Shown here: piece by piece, positions 33,345 through 41,967 of the stretch
How the letters are laid out: each line of letters opens with the position of its first letter
Numbering within the stretch: the first letter of the stretch is position 1
Assembly (NCBI GenBank): GCA_023512345.1
Contig: JAILZT010000001.1
Location: 226,084 to 290,083 of the forward strand
Direction: 5' to 3'
From: Paenibacillus sp.
GTDB taxonomy: Bacteria; Bacillota; Bacilli; Paenibacillales; Paenibacillaceae
DNA: 64,000 nucleotides
Notes under the pieces: generated by a model
Seen by the model: the letters and a program-made list of their open reading frames with translations, nothing else
What the model was told of the DNA's origin: nothing
Database searches by the model: none
Position numbers and translations under genes: made by a program

Positions 33345-34286
33345 GTGAATCGCTCCCGTATGGCCGATTTCAGCCTGCTGCTGGTAGCGATGATGTGGGG
33401 TTGTACGTTTCTGATTGTGCAAAGTGCAGTTAGAGTCTTGCCTCCGCTCGCTTTTAACAGTATTCGTTTTACGGGTGCTGCCTTACTGCTGGCGTTGATT
33501 ACGATGGTGTTTTATCGAAGTGAATGGAAGAAGTTAAGCTGGGGCATGGTACGTCATTCTTTATTGCTAGGGTTATTTCTCTTCATGGGTTATGGCTTTC
33601 AGACAGTGGGATTGCTCTACACCACCACTTCCAACACCGGATTTATTACCGGACTCTCAGTGGTACTGGTTCCTTTCCTGTCTTTGGCACTCTTGAAGCA
33701 CTCTATCTCACGTTATACCTGGGTTAGTGCAGTGCTGGCAGCCGTCGGATTATACCTGCTCACCTTCACCGGAGCTACAATGTCCTTGAATAAAGGCGAT
33801 GGGTTTATCCTGCTCTGTGCCTTTGCGTTTGCCTTGCAGATAGCCTATACAGGTGTGTATGCTCCGCGTTATCCCGCCCTGCCGCTTGCAACCTTGCAAC
33901 TGGCTGTTGTTGGATTGTTAAGCATCGTGAGTTCCCTGATTGTAGATGGTCCAGGAACCTTGGCTGCTGCAGGTGAATCTATCGGGAAGCCGGATGTGTT
34001 GTTGGCACTGCTGATCTCCATCGGTCCAACCAGTGCTTTTGCCTTCTGGATTCAAACTGCCTGTCAAAAGTACACTACACCTTCACGTGTAGCCATTATT
34101 TATGCCATGGAACCGGTATTCGCTGCAATGACTGGGTTAGCCTTTGGCGGGGAGACCCTAGGTGTTACTGCACTTCTTGGCTGTGTGTGCATACTATCCG
34201 GTATGCTTATGGCAGAGCTCACGCCTGATCTAAGTCGCTTAAAGAGTAATTATTGGTTCAGCTATCGTCTATTTAGAAAGAAATAA
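33345..34286 (+). CDS. EamA/DMT-family transporter
   Basis: About 313 residues with ten predicted membrane segments in two EamA repeats. Repeat 1 begins LLLVAMMWGCTFLIVQSAV, with ALAFNSIRF-type and GLLYTTTSNTGFITGLSVV segments; repeat 2 begins GDGFILLCAFAFALQIAYTGVYA. The C-terminal half has VAIIYAMEPVFAAMTG. Substrates of this family are amino acids, nucleosides or metabolites for export; none can be assigned. GTG 33345 is preferred since AAAGGATGA is 8 nt upstream, whereas ATG 33333 overlaps that site. The HAD gene follows 15 nt later. Confidence 0.87.
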   Translation: MNRSRMADFSLLLVAMMWGCTFLIVQSAVRVLPPLAFNSIRFTGAALLLALITMVFYRSEWKKLSWGMVRHSLLLGLFLFMGYGFQTVGLLYTTTSNTGFITGLSVVLVPFLSLALLKHSISRYTWVSAVLAAVGLYLLTFTGATMSLNKGDGFILLCAFAFALQIAYTGVYAPRYPALPLATLQLAVVGLLSIVSSLIVDGPGTLAAAGESIGKPDVLLALLISIGPTSAFAFWIQTACQKYTTPSRVAIIYAMEPVFAAMTGLAFGGETLGVTALLGCVCILSGMLMAELTPDLSRLKSNYWFSYRLFRKK

Positions 34287-34301
34287 GGAGAGAAACCACA
34301 C

Positions 34302-35114
34302 ATGTACAAATTGATTGCGATCGACATTGACGACACCTTGATTAATGATGACAAGGAAGTAACCCCTGCCACACAAACCGCTCTTGAGCAAGCCGTAGCT
34401 GCAGGTGTTGTTGTAACACTGGCAACCGGCCGAGCTTATGCATCCGCACAAGCCATCGCCCGTCAGACCGGACTGAATGTTCCGATCATCACTTACCAAG
34501 GCGCTCTTATTAAGAACCTGCTGGACGAAGAAGTTCTGTACGAACGTTATGTCCCTCAGGACGCTGTACGTAAGCTTTTCACTTACTGTGTAGAGCATGA
34601 TTTGCATTTGCAGACCTACATTGACGACAAGCTTTATGCCCGCGAAGAAAATCAAAAGCTGATCGACTACACCACCTTGAACAAAACCCAATATTATGTG
34701 GAGCCGGACTGGGAAAAGCTCGTACCACAGAAAACACCTAAAATGCTAATTATCGATGATCCTGATTTCTTAGATGAATTAACGCCTATCCTCCGCGAAC
34801 TTCTGGGAGACTCTGTGCACATTACGAAATCCAAGCCTTACTTCTTGGAAATCATGCATCATGAGGGCACTAAGGGGCTTGCACTCGAGTTTCTAGCCAA
34901 CCATTTTGGCTGTGACCTGTCCGAGACCATCGCTGTCGGCGATTCTTGGAACGATCATGAAATGCTCGAAGCCGCAGGCCTTGGTGTAGCGATGGAGAAT
35001 GCGATTCCTGCACTGAAGAAAGTAGCCGATTACATCACCCATAGCAACAATGAAGATGGCGTAAAACATGTCATTGAAAAGTTTATTCTGCAAAACGCTG
35101 ACCAGCAAGCGTAA
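34302..35114 (+). CDS. Cof-type HAD-IIB phosphatase
   Basis: 270-residue cytoplasmic sugar-phosphate-type phosphatase. Motif I AIDIDDTLINDD (Asp8 and Asp10), motif II VVTLATGRAYASA, a type IIB cap, motif III Lys in HHEGTKGLALEFLA, and motif IV AVGDSWNDHEMLEAAGLGVAM. Similar to YwpJ/YidA enzymes, which dephosphorylate sugar phosphates and flavin or pyridoxal phosphates; the in vivo substrate is unknown. AAGGAGAG 9 nt upstream. Cotranscribed with the EamA transporter and followed by a long terminator. Confidence 0.9.
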   Translation: MYKLIAIDIDDTLINDDKEVTPATQTALEQAVAAGVVVTLATGRAYASAQAIARQTGLNVPIITYQGALIKNLLDEEVLYERYVPQDAVRKLFTYCVEHDLHLQTYIDDKLYAREENQKLIDYTTLNKTQYYVEPDWEKLVPQKTPKMLIIDDPDFLDELTPILRELLGDSVHITKSKPYFLEIMHHEGTKGLALEFLANHFGCDLSETIAVGDSWNDHEMLEAAGLGVAMENAIPALKKVADYITHSNNEDGVKHVIEKFILQNADQQA

Positions 35115-35121
35115 CAAAATG

Positions 35122-35209
35122 AAAACCAGTCCAACACTGAACTGCACCTCCAATCGTTAGATGGTGTCTACCAATTGGGGTGCAGTTCAAAAGTGTGGGC
35201 TGGTTTTTT
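35122..35209 (+). terminator. Very long composite terminator hairpin
   Basis: An outer AAAACCAG/CTGGTTTT stem, then CACT/AGTG, then GAACTGCACC/GGTGCAGTTC (10 bp) and CCAAT/ATTGG, with a T6 run at 35204-35209. Far longer than a usual intrinsic terminator. Confidence 0.75.
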
Positions 35210-35241
35210 CACTTTCTATCACCGCGTTCTAAACGCCTATA

Positions 35242-36021
35242 TTATTTGGTATAGATACGTTTCCGCTCTTCCTCAACAAGTGAGGCCAGTTCCAGTGTGG
35301 CATATCCAGCAGGATTAAATGCAGCATATTTGAGATTATAAGTGATTTGAATACTGGAACCGTCGTTCAGTTCGACTTGAATCCAATACATCCCACCCGA
35401 CCAGCTTTGGGTCTCCTTGAATAACTTATTGAATGGAACATATTTGAGCTTAGGATAGGCTTGGGCAAAACTTGCCGCGGACTCCGGAGTAAAATCTTTC
35501 AGATGAGTGATGCCGTCTTTTCCGCTTATAAATCGAACCGTTTTTATTTTTCCAGCAACGTCTAATAAATCATTTATGGTTTTGGCCTTGGGATTAACCG
35601 TTGCCTCATACAGAAAGTCACCCGCCCACAACCTTGCTGACGTAGTGTATCCCAGCACCTCATACAGCACTGTACCTTCCCTTAGCACCGTAGCATCTCC
35701 GTCCTGCATGATGTAGCCTGTACAAGCATTGTCGGACATACGGTATCGGATTTCACCGACCTTTTTCCCTTTTTTTAAATTATTTATGTCACTATTATAG
35801 TTTTGCATATAAGTGACCCCGTTCAACTTCAATAACGGAACATAATCTTTATCTGCTTGATCGCCACAACCTTTTCCATGCTTAGCAGCAGAAGAGGTGA
35901 TTCCATCGGGGTCTACAACTGGGTTGCCTTTGACACTCGTCGCTTCTCTGCAGCCAGTTAACAGAAAGATCACAATAACAATCCCTAATTCAAAACGCTT
36001 ACAAAATTTATTCCTCGTCAT
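35242..36021 (-). CDS. Unknown lipoprotein
   Basis: 259 residues. A lipoprotein signal peptide ends FLLTGC (lipobox LTGC at about residue 23), so the product is anchored outside the membrane. The rest (KDYVPLLKLNGVTYMQNYNS..., VGEIRYRMSDNACTGYIMQDGDATVL..., KYVPFNKLFKETQSWSGGMYWIQVELNDGSS) suggests a beta-rich secreted domain; I do not recognise the family. The ATG overlaps the stop of a 66-codon membrane-protein gene by 4 nt, so both are made together and may form a complex. Confidence 0.7.
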   Translation of the reverse strand: MTRNKFCKRFELGIVIVIFLLTGCREATSVKGNPVVDPDGITSSAAKHGKGCGDQADKDYVPLLKLNGVTYMQNYNSDINNLKKGKKVGEIRYRMSDNACTGYIMQDGDATVLREGTVLYEVLGYTTSARLWAGDFLYEATVNPKAKTINDLLDVAGKIKTVRFISGKDGITHLKDFTPESAASFAQAYPKLKYVPFNKLFKETQSWSGGMYWIQVELNDGSSIQITYNLKYAAFNPAGYATLELASLVEEERKRIYTK

Positions 36022-36218
36022 TCCATCCTCCTTTTGCTCATTTTGTAGATCATTATTTTCCCGAGAATATACATAGCATTGATGATAATAATTAAAAAAG
36101 AAAGAATCGAGAACACTCTACTCAACGAAGTAAATGCCAATAGCAGCACCGAAAACGGTAGTATGAAGGGTGTAACCTTTAAATAATTTTTGTGAAAAAT
36201 ATCTTCTATATGTTTCAA
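36018..36218 (-). CDS. Small two-segment membrane protein coupled to lipoprotein
   Basis: 66 residues, MKHIEDIFHKNYLKV followed by two hydrophobic segments (residues 16-33 and 35-55) and a basic tail KIMIYKMSKRRME. The stop overlaps the lipoprotein start (ATGA), which supports that it is real. The start is probably the TTG at 36218; the ribosome binding site AGGAGAGG is a little far (about 13 nt) and precedes a tiny ATG-AGC-AAA-TAA frame. Function unknown. Confidence 0.55.
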   Translation of the reverse strand: MKHIEDIFHKNYLKVTPFILPFSVLLLAFTSLSRVFSILSFLIIIINAMYILGKIMIYKMSKRRME

Positions 36219-36265
36219 TTATTTGCTCATTCCTCTCCTAATGACTACGCAATTACAAAGTACCG

Positions 36266-36847
36266 TCAAAACTCCGCCCCGCGTACCTTCGCATACACCT
36301 TACTGTCGTGCAACTCTCCATCCTGCCCCCGGCAGTTACTGCGAAGAATTCCATCTAGTGTAAAGCCAGCACGTTCAGCAACTGCAGCACTTTTGGTATT
36401 CCTTCCACTGCAGCGGATTTCGATACGATTAGCCTCAAGTGTATGTATTGCAAAATCGGTAATTCCATTTACTGCCTCAGTCATATAACCATTACCCGCG
36501 CAAGTGGATCGAATCCAATAACCAATCTCGAAATTACGGGTCTCCCAGTTGATCTGGTGCAGGCCGCTGCAGCCTATAAATGCACCTGTATTTTTATTGA
36601 AAATCCGCATGTGCAGATGATCACGTTTTAAAAAAGCCAGCCGCGCCTCACGCGTAAATTTCTCCGACTCGTCAAGGGTAGGCATGATTTTGGCAAAAGG
36701 CATCCACGGTTTCAACTCATTCAGACTCTCGCCTATCGCTTCATTTAGACTTGCACCCTCCCCCCACAATGGAGCACGGATAAGCAGACGCTCCGTTTCA
36801 AAACTTTCAGGGAAAGACAACAGGATCGGATCTATAGGATTAGTCAT
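36266..36847 (-). CDS. RimJ/RimL-type GNAT acetyltransferase
   Basis: 193-residue acetyl-CoA-dependent transferase. ESFETERLLIRAPLWGEG is the usual opening, followed by the family order HLHMRIFNKNTGAFIGCSGLHQIN, FEIGYWIRSTCAGNGYMTEAVN (acetyl-CoA loop, degenerate QG signature) and NRIEIRCSGRNTKSAAVAERAGFTLDGILR. Ribosomal-protein N-terminal acetyltransferases and antibiotic or peptide acetyltransferases share this layout; target unknown. GGAGGG is 8 nt before the ATG. It precedes the small membrane protein by 47 nt. Confidence 0.87.
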   Translation of the reverse strand: MTNPIDPILLSFPESFETERLLIRAPLWGEGASLNEAIGESLNELKPWMPFAKIMPTLDESEKFTREARLAFLKRDHLHMRIFNKNTGAFIGCSGLHQINWETRNFEIGYWIRSTCAGNGYMTEAVNGITDFAIHTLEANRIEIRCSGRNTKSAAVAERAGFTLDGILRSNCRGQDGELHDSKVYAKVRGAEF

Positions 36848-36977
36848 ACGGTAACCCTCCGTTTCAATATAATATTGAAATATCTGTAAGTCATCATGCT
36901 TCCCCTTTATAACATGAATAGGTATTTTTTGTAAACCAGTAGATGCAGTTTCTCAGCCCTTGAGCGGAACGGTATCC

Positions 36978-37034
36978 AAAAAAAGAGGCGTTCCCCCAAG
37001 TCATTTCATGATGACTCCACAAGGAAACGCCTCT
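36978..37034 (-). terminator. Terminator after MBL hydrolase gene
   Basis: AGAGGCGTTTCC pairs with GGAACGCCTCT on the minus strand, with a secondary AGTCAT/ATGACT stem inside, followed by seven T. Confidence 0.85.
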
Positions 37035-37046
37035 ATAGATCTTTTT

Positions 37047-37820
37047 TTATTCCAAAACCAGCTTCATTCCCGTTCGGGCCAATGTGACGTTCTCAGGTAA
37101 TGTATAGTTCTTAAGAAAATTAACATCATGTGACATATGGGTGTACACTGCCCGACGAGGCCTCACTTCCTTCAGTAGCTCCGCTGCTTCCGTCATATCA
37201 TAGACAGACCGCGTGGAAAGCTCGGCCGCTTCGTAATAAAAGCTTGTCCCCAGCACAAGTAAGTCCGCTCCAACCATCCGTTTGGTTTCCTCTGGACCCA
37301 GTGATATGGAGTCCGGGCAATACACCCACGAATAGCCTTCCTTTTCCAGTCTATAAGCGTAAGAGTATCCGTTCTTGCCGTGACAAACCTTCCAAGTGGT
37401 TATTTGCCATTCATCCAGTGTAATCCCCTCATCGCAAGGGATCATATCAATGTGGCTGTTAAGCCACGGATATTGACGCTCTATAATCGGAATGACCTCT
37501 GCGGGGGCGTACATTTCACCTCGATATCCCATCCAGCGGCAAGCATCGGCCCACTCAGGCAGCCCGCCAATATGGTCAAAATGTGCATGGGTTACCAGCA
37601 GTCTACGCATATTGCGAATCCCCTGAGCTTCCATTTGCCGCCGCCAATCCGGCCCGCAGTCGATAACTAGAATATCATCCTTACCATTATCTATAAGCAC
37701 CGAAGAGCGAAGCCTGACATTGTCCCCGCCAGCTCTCGCTCCTGTGCAGGTTTCACAGCTGCAATAGACTCGGGGTACACCCATAGCATCTCCAGTACCC
37801 AAAAAAACCAATGTATCCAT
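37047..37820 (-). CDS. Metallo-beta-lactamase-fold hydrolase (PhnP-like)
   Basis: 257-residue dinuclear-metal hydrolase of the PhnP/RNase Z-like group. FLGTGDAMGVPRVYCSCETCTGAR includes the Cys cluster typical of PhnP proteins (CSCETC, residues about 20-25), followed by the metal motif THAHFDHIGGLPEWA, WVYCPDSIS with the bridging Asp, and YTHMSHD with the last His. PhnP acts as a cyclic phosphodiesterase on ribosyl phosphates, but no phn genes are nearby, so the substrate is open. Monocistronic, with a terminator after it. Confidence 0.87.
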   Translation of the reverse strand: MDTLVFLGTGDAMGVPRVYCSCETCTGARAGGDNVRLRSSVLIDNGKDDILVIDCGPDWRRQMEAQGIRNMRRLLVTHAHFDHIGGLPEWADACRWMGYRGEMYAPAEVIPIIERQYPWLNSHIDMIPCDEGITLDEWQITTWKVCHGKNGYSYAYRLEKEGYSWVYCPDSISLGPEETKRMVGADLLVLGTSFYYEAAELSTRSVYDMTEAAELLKEVRPRRAVYTHMSHDVNFLKNYTLPENVTLARTGMKLVLE

Positions 37821-37910
37821 ACTCGCTTCTCTCCTCTATAATTCCACTCACGGAAGTCTATAACCCATTATAGAATAAGAGGCTATGGCATTGCACGAAA
37901 GTGAATTCAT

Positions 37911-37953
37911 AAAAAAGAGCAGGCATCCGTCTCATAGGATTACCTGCTCTTTT
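37911..37953 (-). terminator. Terminator of sulfate transporter operon
   Basis: AAAAGAGCAGG pairs with CCTGCTCTTTT, with an inner ATCC/GGAT stem; T-rich on the minus strand after the stem. Confidence 0.85.
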
Positions 37954-37958
37954 CAAAA

Positions 37959-39029
37959 TTAAATACCCGCAAGCACCTGATACCATATTCCTCGTTTCGA
38001 ATATAATGTGCTGCGTACCTCATCCCAGCCGCCCAGATACTTAATGTCGAACAACCCATCAGGCACCGGATAGCGGCTCTCATTCTCAGCATAAACCTTC
38101 TCATCTACCGGCCGGAAGCCATGCTTAGCGAAAACCTCTTGGGCCTCAGATGTCACCAAATAATTAACCAGCGCTTCGGAAGCCTCGCGTGTTCCACGTT
38201 CATCGACGTATTTGTCTACAACAGCGGCTGGATTTTCAATAAGGATTGTGTTATTAGGTATGATGATCTCATATTTAATGCCTTTGGCAATACGTGCAAG
38301 AAGTTCGTTCTCATAAGTGACGATGACATCACCCACTCCGTACTCGAAGGCAGCCATAGAGGCGCGGCCGCTTTTGTCTAGAGACTCTACATTCGCGTGT
38401 ACGCTCTCCAAGAAGGCTTTTGCTATCACAGGGTCTTTAACTCCCTTTAGTTCCTCAGACTGCTTCAGGCCTGCACCATAGATGGCATTAATATCCCACT
38501 GGGCTCCTCCAGATGTCTTCGGATTGGGATACAGCACCTTAACACCTGGCTTCGCCAGATCGTCAAAATCATGAATTCCCTTGGGGTTGCCCTCGCGGGT
38601 ACCTAGGGCTACGACCGAGCGAGTTACCATTCCACCCTCGCCATGATCCTTCCAATTCGGCTGGACCAGCCCGGCTTTGACCAGTTTCTCGATATCCCCC
38701 TCCATCGCCAGTAGTGTAACATCTGCTTCAAATCCACCGGCAATGGCTCGGGCTTGAGTTCCAGAAGCCTCATAGGATTGCTGAAAATCTATAGTCTGTC
38801 CGGTGTCAGCCTTCCATTTCGCAGCGAACAACGGCAATATTTCCTCCATAGCATCCTTTGCTACACTATAAGCTCCGACAACTAGCGTAAGATCGCCTTG
38901 TTTCGGAGCAAAAGCGGCCTCAGTACTATCTTTTTCACTTGTGCATCCCATTACTGCTAATGCAGAAAGAGTAAGCATCAGGAAGATAAGCCCTGCGTGC
39001 AGTTGTCTGCTCCTTTTAAAAAGCCTCAT
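37959..39029 (-). CDS. sbp: Sulfate/thiosulfate ABC transporter substrate-binding lipoprotein
   Basis: Solute receptor of the sulfate importer. A signal peptide ending ALAVMGC marks a lipoprotein. The mature part carries VVGAYSVAKDAMEEILPLFAAKW and FQQSYEASGTQARAIAGGFEADVTLL, the anion-binding SYxxSGxQ region of the Sbp/CysP family; DVIVTYENELL and TKTSGG-type NPKTSGGAQWDINAIYG also match. ATG 39029 gives a usable ribosome binding site distance; ATG 39041 abuts AAGGG. About 356 residues. Last gene of cysT-cysW-cysA-sbp, an unusual place for the receptor gene. Confidence 0.9.
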   Translation of the reverse strand: MRLFKRSRQLHAGLIFLMLTLSALAVMGCTSEKDSTEAAFAPKQGDLTLVVGAYSVAKDAMEEILPLFAAKWKADTGQTIDFQQSYEASGTQARAIAGGFEADVTLLAMEGDIEKLVKAGLVQPNWKDHGEGGMVTRSVVALGTREGNPKGIHDFDDLAKPGVKVLYPNPKTSGGAQWDINAIYGAGLKQSEELKGVKDPVIAKAFLESVHANVESLDKSGRASMAAFEYGVGDVIVTYENELLARIAKGIKYEIIIPNNTILIENPAAVVDKYVDERGTREASEALVNYLVTSEAQEVFAKHGFRPVDEKVYAENESRYPVPDGLFDIKYLGGWDEVRSTLYSKRGIWYQVLAGI

Positions 39030-39062
39030 TACGGCCCACATCCCTTGAGGTTGATGATTTTA

Positions 39063-40127
39063 TTAAATAAATACAGGCATTGGATCTTCTTTGAGGCGGT
39101 TTTCCTGAATCCAGCTACGGTCATCATTGAATAGATAGGCTCGATGTACCAGTACGGAGATGTCTTGACCCACTTGCAGGGTTTCCTTCTCTAGGGAGCG
39201 GTAGGTAACCAGCTTATTGCCGTTAACTTCTACCTCTACCAGCCATTCGCTGCCGCGGAAATGTAAATGCTTAACAACGCCTTGCTCGGTAGCCGATGCC
39301 ATTTTAAACTCATGCAGGCCGCCTACTTCTATATACTCTGGACGTATGAGTGCTTTAGTGGATTTGCTGCCGCCAGCACCTTCGAAGCCTTTTAGCTCCG
39401 AGGCACTCTCAATTAAGGTCGATTCCCCTATGAAGGTTGCCACGAACGGCGTTTTCGGCTCTTTATAAATGTCCCAAGGCGTACCCTTTTGCTCCAAACG
39501 TCCTTGGTTAATGATCATAATTTCGTCAGCAACTTCAATCGCTTCATCCTGGTCATGGGTGACAAAGATTGAGGTAATTCCAACACGTTCGATTAACTCA
39601 CGCAGCCAAGAACGAAGCTCCTGACGAATCTTTGCATCAATTGCCGCGAACGGCTCATCCAACAGCAACAGTTGAGGCTCCGGTGCAAGTGCACGAGCGA
39701 ACGCAACCCGCTGGCGCTGACCCCCTGACAACTGATGAGGATAGCGGCTTTCAAAGCCCTTTAGACCCGTCAACTCCACGAGCTCCGTCACTCGGTCACG
39801 AATAGCTGACTTACTAGCTTTTTTAACCTTGAGGCCAAATGCTATGTTCTCAAATACAGTCATATGTTTGAATAATGCATAGTTTTGAAATACGAAGCCA
39901 ATCCCGCGCTCTTGAGGAGGAAGTCCATTAACTGTCTTACCATGAAAAATAATGTCTCCACTATCCGGTGTCTCAAGCCCCGCCAACATCCGCAGGATTG
40001 AGGTTTTACCCCCACCACTTGGACCAAGTAAACCAATCAGGTGCCCTTTAGTAATTCCGAAATTAACGTCCTTAACCGCATGAAAATCTCCAAAATGCTT
40101 GTTTAACCCTCGGACTTCAACATGCAT
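39063..40127 (-). CDS. cysA: Sulfate ABC transporter ATP-binding protein
   Basis: 354-residue ATPase subunit. Walker A GPSGGGKTSIL, Q-loop FVFQNYALF, signature LSGGQRQRVAFARAL, Walker B LLLLDEPFAAID and the switch His of FVTHDQDEAIE, then a C-terminal regulatory OB-type domain (LIRPEYIEVGG..., VKHLHFRGSEWLVEVEV). Start MHVEVRGLNKHFGDFHAVKDV is typical of CysA. It begins 1 nt after cysW, so it is translationally coupled. Confidence 0.95.
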   Translation of the reverse strand: MHVEVRGLNKHFGDFHAVKDVNFGITKGHLIGLLGPSGGGKTSILRMLAGLETPDSGDIIFHGKTVNGLPPQERGIGFVFQNYALFKHMTVFENIAFGLKVKKASKSAIRDRVTELVELTGLKGFESRYPHQLSGGQRQRVAFARALAPEPQLLLLDEPFAAIDAKIRQELRSWLRELIERVGITSIFVTHDQDEAIEVADEIMIINQGRLEQKGTPWDIYKEPKTPFVATFIGESTLIESASELKGFEGAGGSKSTKALIRPEYIEVGGLHEFKMASATEQGVVKHLHFRGSEWLVEVEVNGNKLVTYRSLEKETLQVGQDISVLVHRAYLFNDDRSWIQENRLKEDPMPVFI

Positions 40128-40128
40128 A

Positions 40129-40926
40129 TCAGTGCACTCCCTTTCGTCTCTTCGTCCATTCCATCAACAGTAGCAGCCCTACTGAGAAAGCAGCAAGCAC
40201 CAACGCTACACCGCCCGCAGCAGCTACATTAAAATTCTCTACATCTTGATATACCAGCGTTGTGGCTGTTTGGGTTTTGTTCATAATATTGCCGGACACA
40301 ACGAGCACTGCACCGAACTCTCCTAAGGCGCGGGCCACTGTTAAAATAACGCCATACATCACAGCCCAGCGGATTGAAGGCCAGGTTACTTTCCAAAAAG
40401 TAGTCCACCCGTAAGCACCAAGCGTTGAAGCCGCCTCCTCCTGCTGAGAGCCGATCTCCTGAAGTACAGGCATCACCTCTCGTACCATTAGTGGAAACGT
40501 AACGAACAGGGTAGCTATCACCATTCCGGGAAAAGCATAAACAATCTTCACTCCTAGTCCCTGGAACAGAGCACCAAGCGGACTATCGGGTCCAAGCAGC
40601 AGGACAATCATCAATCCGCCGATAACAGGGGATACCGCATAAGGGAGGTCGACAATGCTATTAAGCAGCCCTTTTAAGCGACGTCCTATCCAAGTGGCCC
40701 GAACCAGATACAGAGCCATCATAATTCCAAACAGTGTATTCAACAGTGTAACAACTACAACAACTAGTCCAGTCATCATTAACGCATGCAGCGCTTCAGG
40801 CCGGGTTAAGGCATTCCAGAATCCCTCAAAGCCATTACTGAAAGCTCCAGTAGTCATCTTGCTGAGCGGTGCAATGATAAGAATGAAAAAGACAAGATAA
40901 GTTAGGGCGATCCATAATCTCCTCAT
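40129..40926 (-). CDS. cysW: Sulfate ABC transporter permease subunit W
   Basis: 265-residue membrane permease with six predicted segments. The EAA-type cytoplasmic loop that contacts CysA is EAASTLGAYGWTTFWKVTWPSI, and ARALGEFGAVLVVSGNI is the family-specific C-terminal block. N-terminal MRRLWIALTYLVFFILIIAPL is the first segment. ATG overlaps the cysT stop by 4 nt (ATGA). Confidence 0.93.
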   Translation of the reverse strand: MRRLWIALTYLVFFILIIAPLSKMTTGAFSNGFEGFWNALTRPEALHALMMTGLVVVVVTLLNTLFGIMMALYLVRATWIGRRLKGLLNSIVDLPYAVSPVIGGLMIVLLLGPDSPLGALFQGLGVKIVYAFPGMVIATLFVTFPLMVREVMPVLQEIGSQQEEAASTLGAYGWTTFWKVTWPSIRWAVMYGVILTVARALGEFGAVLVVSGNIMNKTQTATTLVYQDVENFNVAAAGGVALVLAAFSVGLLLLMEWTKRRKGVH

Positions 40927-41738
40927 GATCTTCTCCCCCGCATCTGCACCATATTAATCAGCCATAGGATGAGAAAAGACAAGGTCAAGAGAATAACAGA
41001 GACCGCAGCAGCACCAACCGGATTATCACTCTCGACTTCACCAAAAATAAAAACGGAAGATACAAGCGTCCGGCCCGGAATATTCCCTGCTACGAGCACC
41101 ACCGCACCAAACTCAGCCAATGCCCGTGAGAAGGCCAACATTCCCCCGCTAACCATACCCGGGAGCATGGAAGGCAGTATTACTGTACGGAAGACCCGGC
41201 TGCCTTTAGCGCCCATCGTGTAGGCTGCTTCCTCTTCGGAGGGATCAAGCTCCTCCAGCAGAGGCTGTACCGCACGTATAACAAACGGAAAAGTTACAAA
41301 TATCATGGCAATAACAATAGCTGGCTGATGAAAAACAATTTCAAAGCCAAGTGCTTCCGCCGCTTTCCCTACAAAGCTCCCAGGTCCGAGCAACAGCAAG
41401 ATCATCAACCCGCCTACCGCTGTCGGCAAAGCAAACGGCAAATCGACCAGGCTGTTCAGAATCGATTTTCCAGGAAACTTGTAACGAATGAGAACCCAGG
41501 CGATCATTGTGCCCAAAAGCACATTAATGGCAGTAGCAATTACAGCTAGCTTCAAGGTTAACAATACCGATTTCCAGGCAATTGGGTCGCTAACACTCTC
41601 GAAGAAGCTGCTGAACCCGAGCGTAAAAGAGTTGTAGTAAACGCCGAGAATGGGCAATACGATTAATACTACAAAGTATAAGAGGATTGTAGTACGGAAT
41701 CCCCAGGTCCATCCTTTGTGTCTGAGTAATGAATTCAA
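40923..41738 (-). CDS. cysT: Sulfate ABC transporter permease subunit T
   Basis: 271-residue permease, partner of CysW. EAA loop EEAAYTMGAKGSRVFRTVILPSM, plus SRALAEFGAVVLVAGNIPGRTLVSSVFIFGEVESDNPVGAAAVS, the CysT-type ending. Starts with TTG 41738 (MNSLLRHKGWTWGF) about 9 nt after a GGAGGCGGGGGG tract. First gene of the operon. The upstream 230 bp shared with yjbQ shows no S-box or T-box; a CymR-like control is possible but not demonstrated. Confidence 0.93.
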   Translation of the reverse strand: MNSLLRHKGWTWGFRTTILLYFVVLIVLPILGVYYNSFTLGFSSFFESVSDPIAWKSVLLTLKLAVIATAINVLLGTMIAWVLIRYKFPGKSILNSLVDLPFALPTAVGGLMILLLLGPGSFVGKAAEALGFEIVFHQPAIVIAMIFVTFPFVIRAVQPLLEELDPSEEEAAYTMGAKGSRVFRTVILPSMLPGMVSGGMLAFSRALAEFGAVVLVAGNIPGRTLVSSVFIFGEVESDNPVGAAAVSVILLTLSFLILWLINMVQMRGRRS

Positions 41739-41967
41739 CGATTATGTCCCCCCGCCTCCGGCAAACCGGTCGGTTTTCATTTCGAAACCCTTCATGGATT
41801 ATTCCTATTAATATACTTGGTTTAATATAATCATTACTTTACCAAAAGCAGCTTGTCATCGTCAATTACTTTCGAGTTGTTTTTGGGTAAAATATATTAT
41901 ACGTAGTAATCTATGCGCCTAACTTATCCTAAGTCCGTCATTCATTATCCAAAAAGGGGAGAAAAAT

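Noticed and set aside
41739..41967. S-box (SAM riboswitch) or T-box upstream of the sulfate operon
   Set aside because: None of the conserved leader motifs and no leader terminator were seen. An AATAGGAATAAT element resembles my memory of CymR sites but is too weak to report as a feature.
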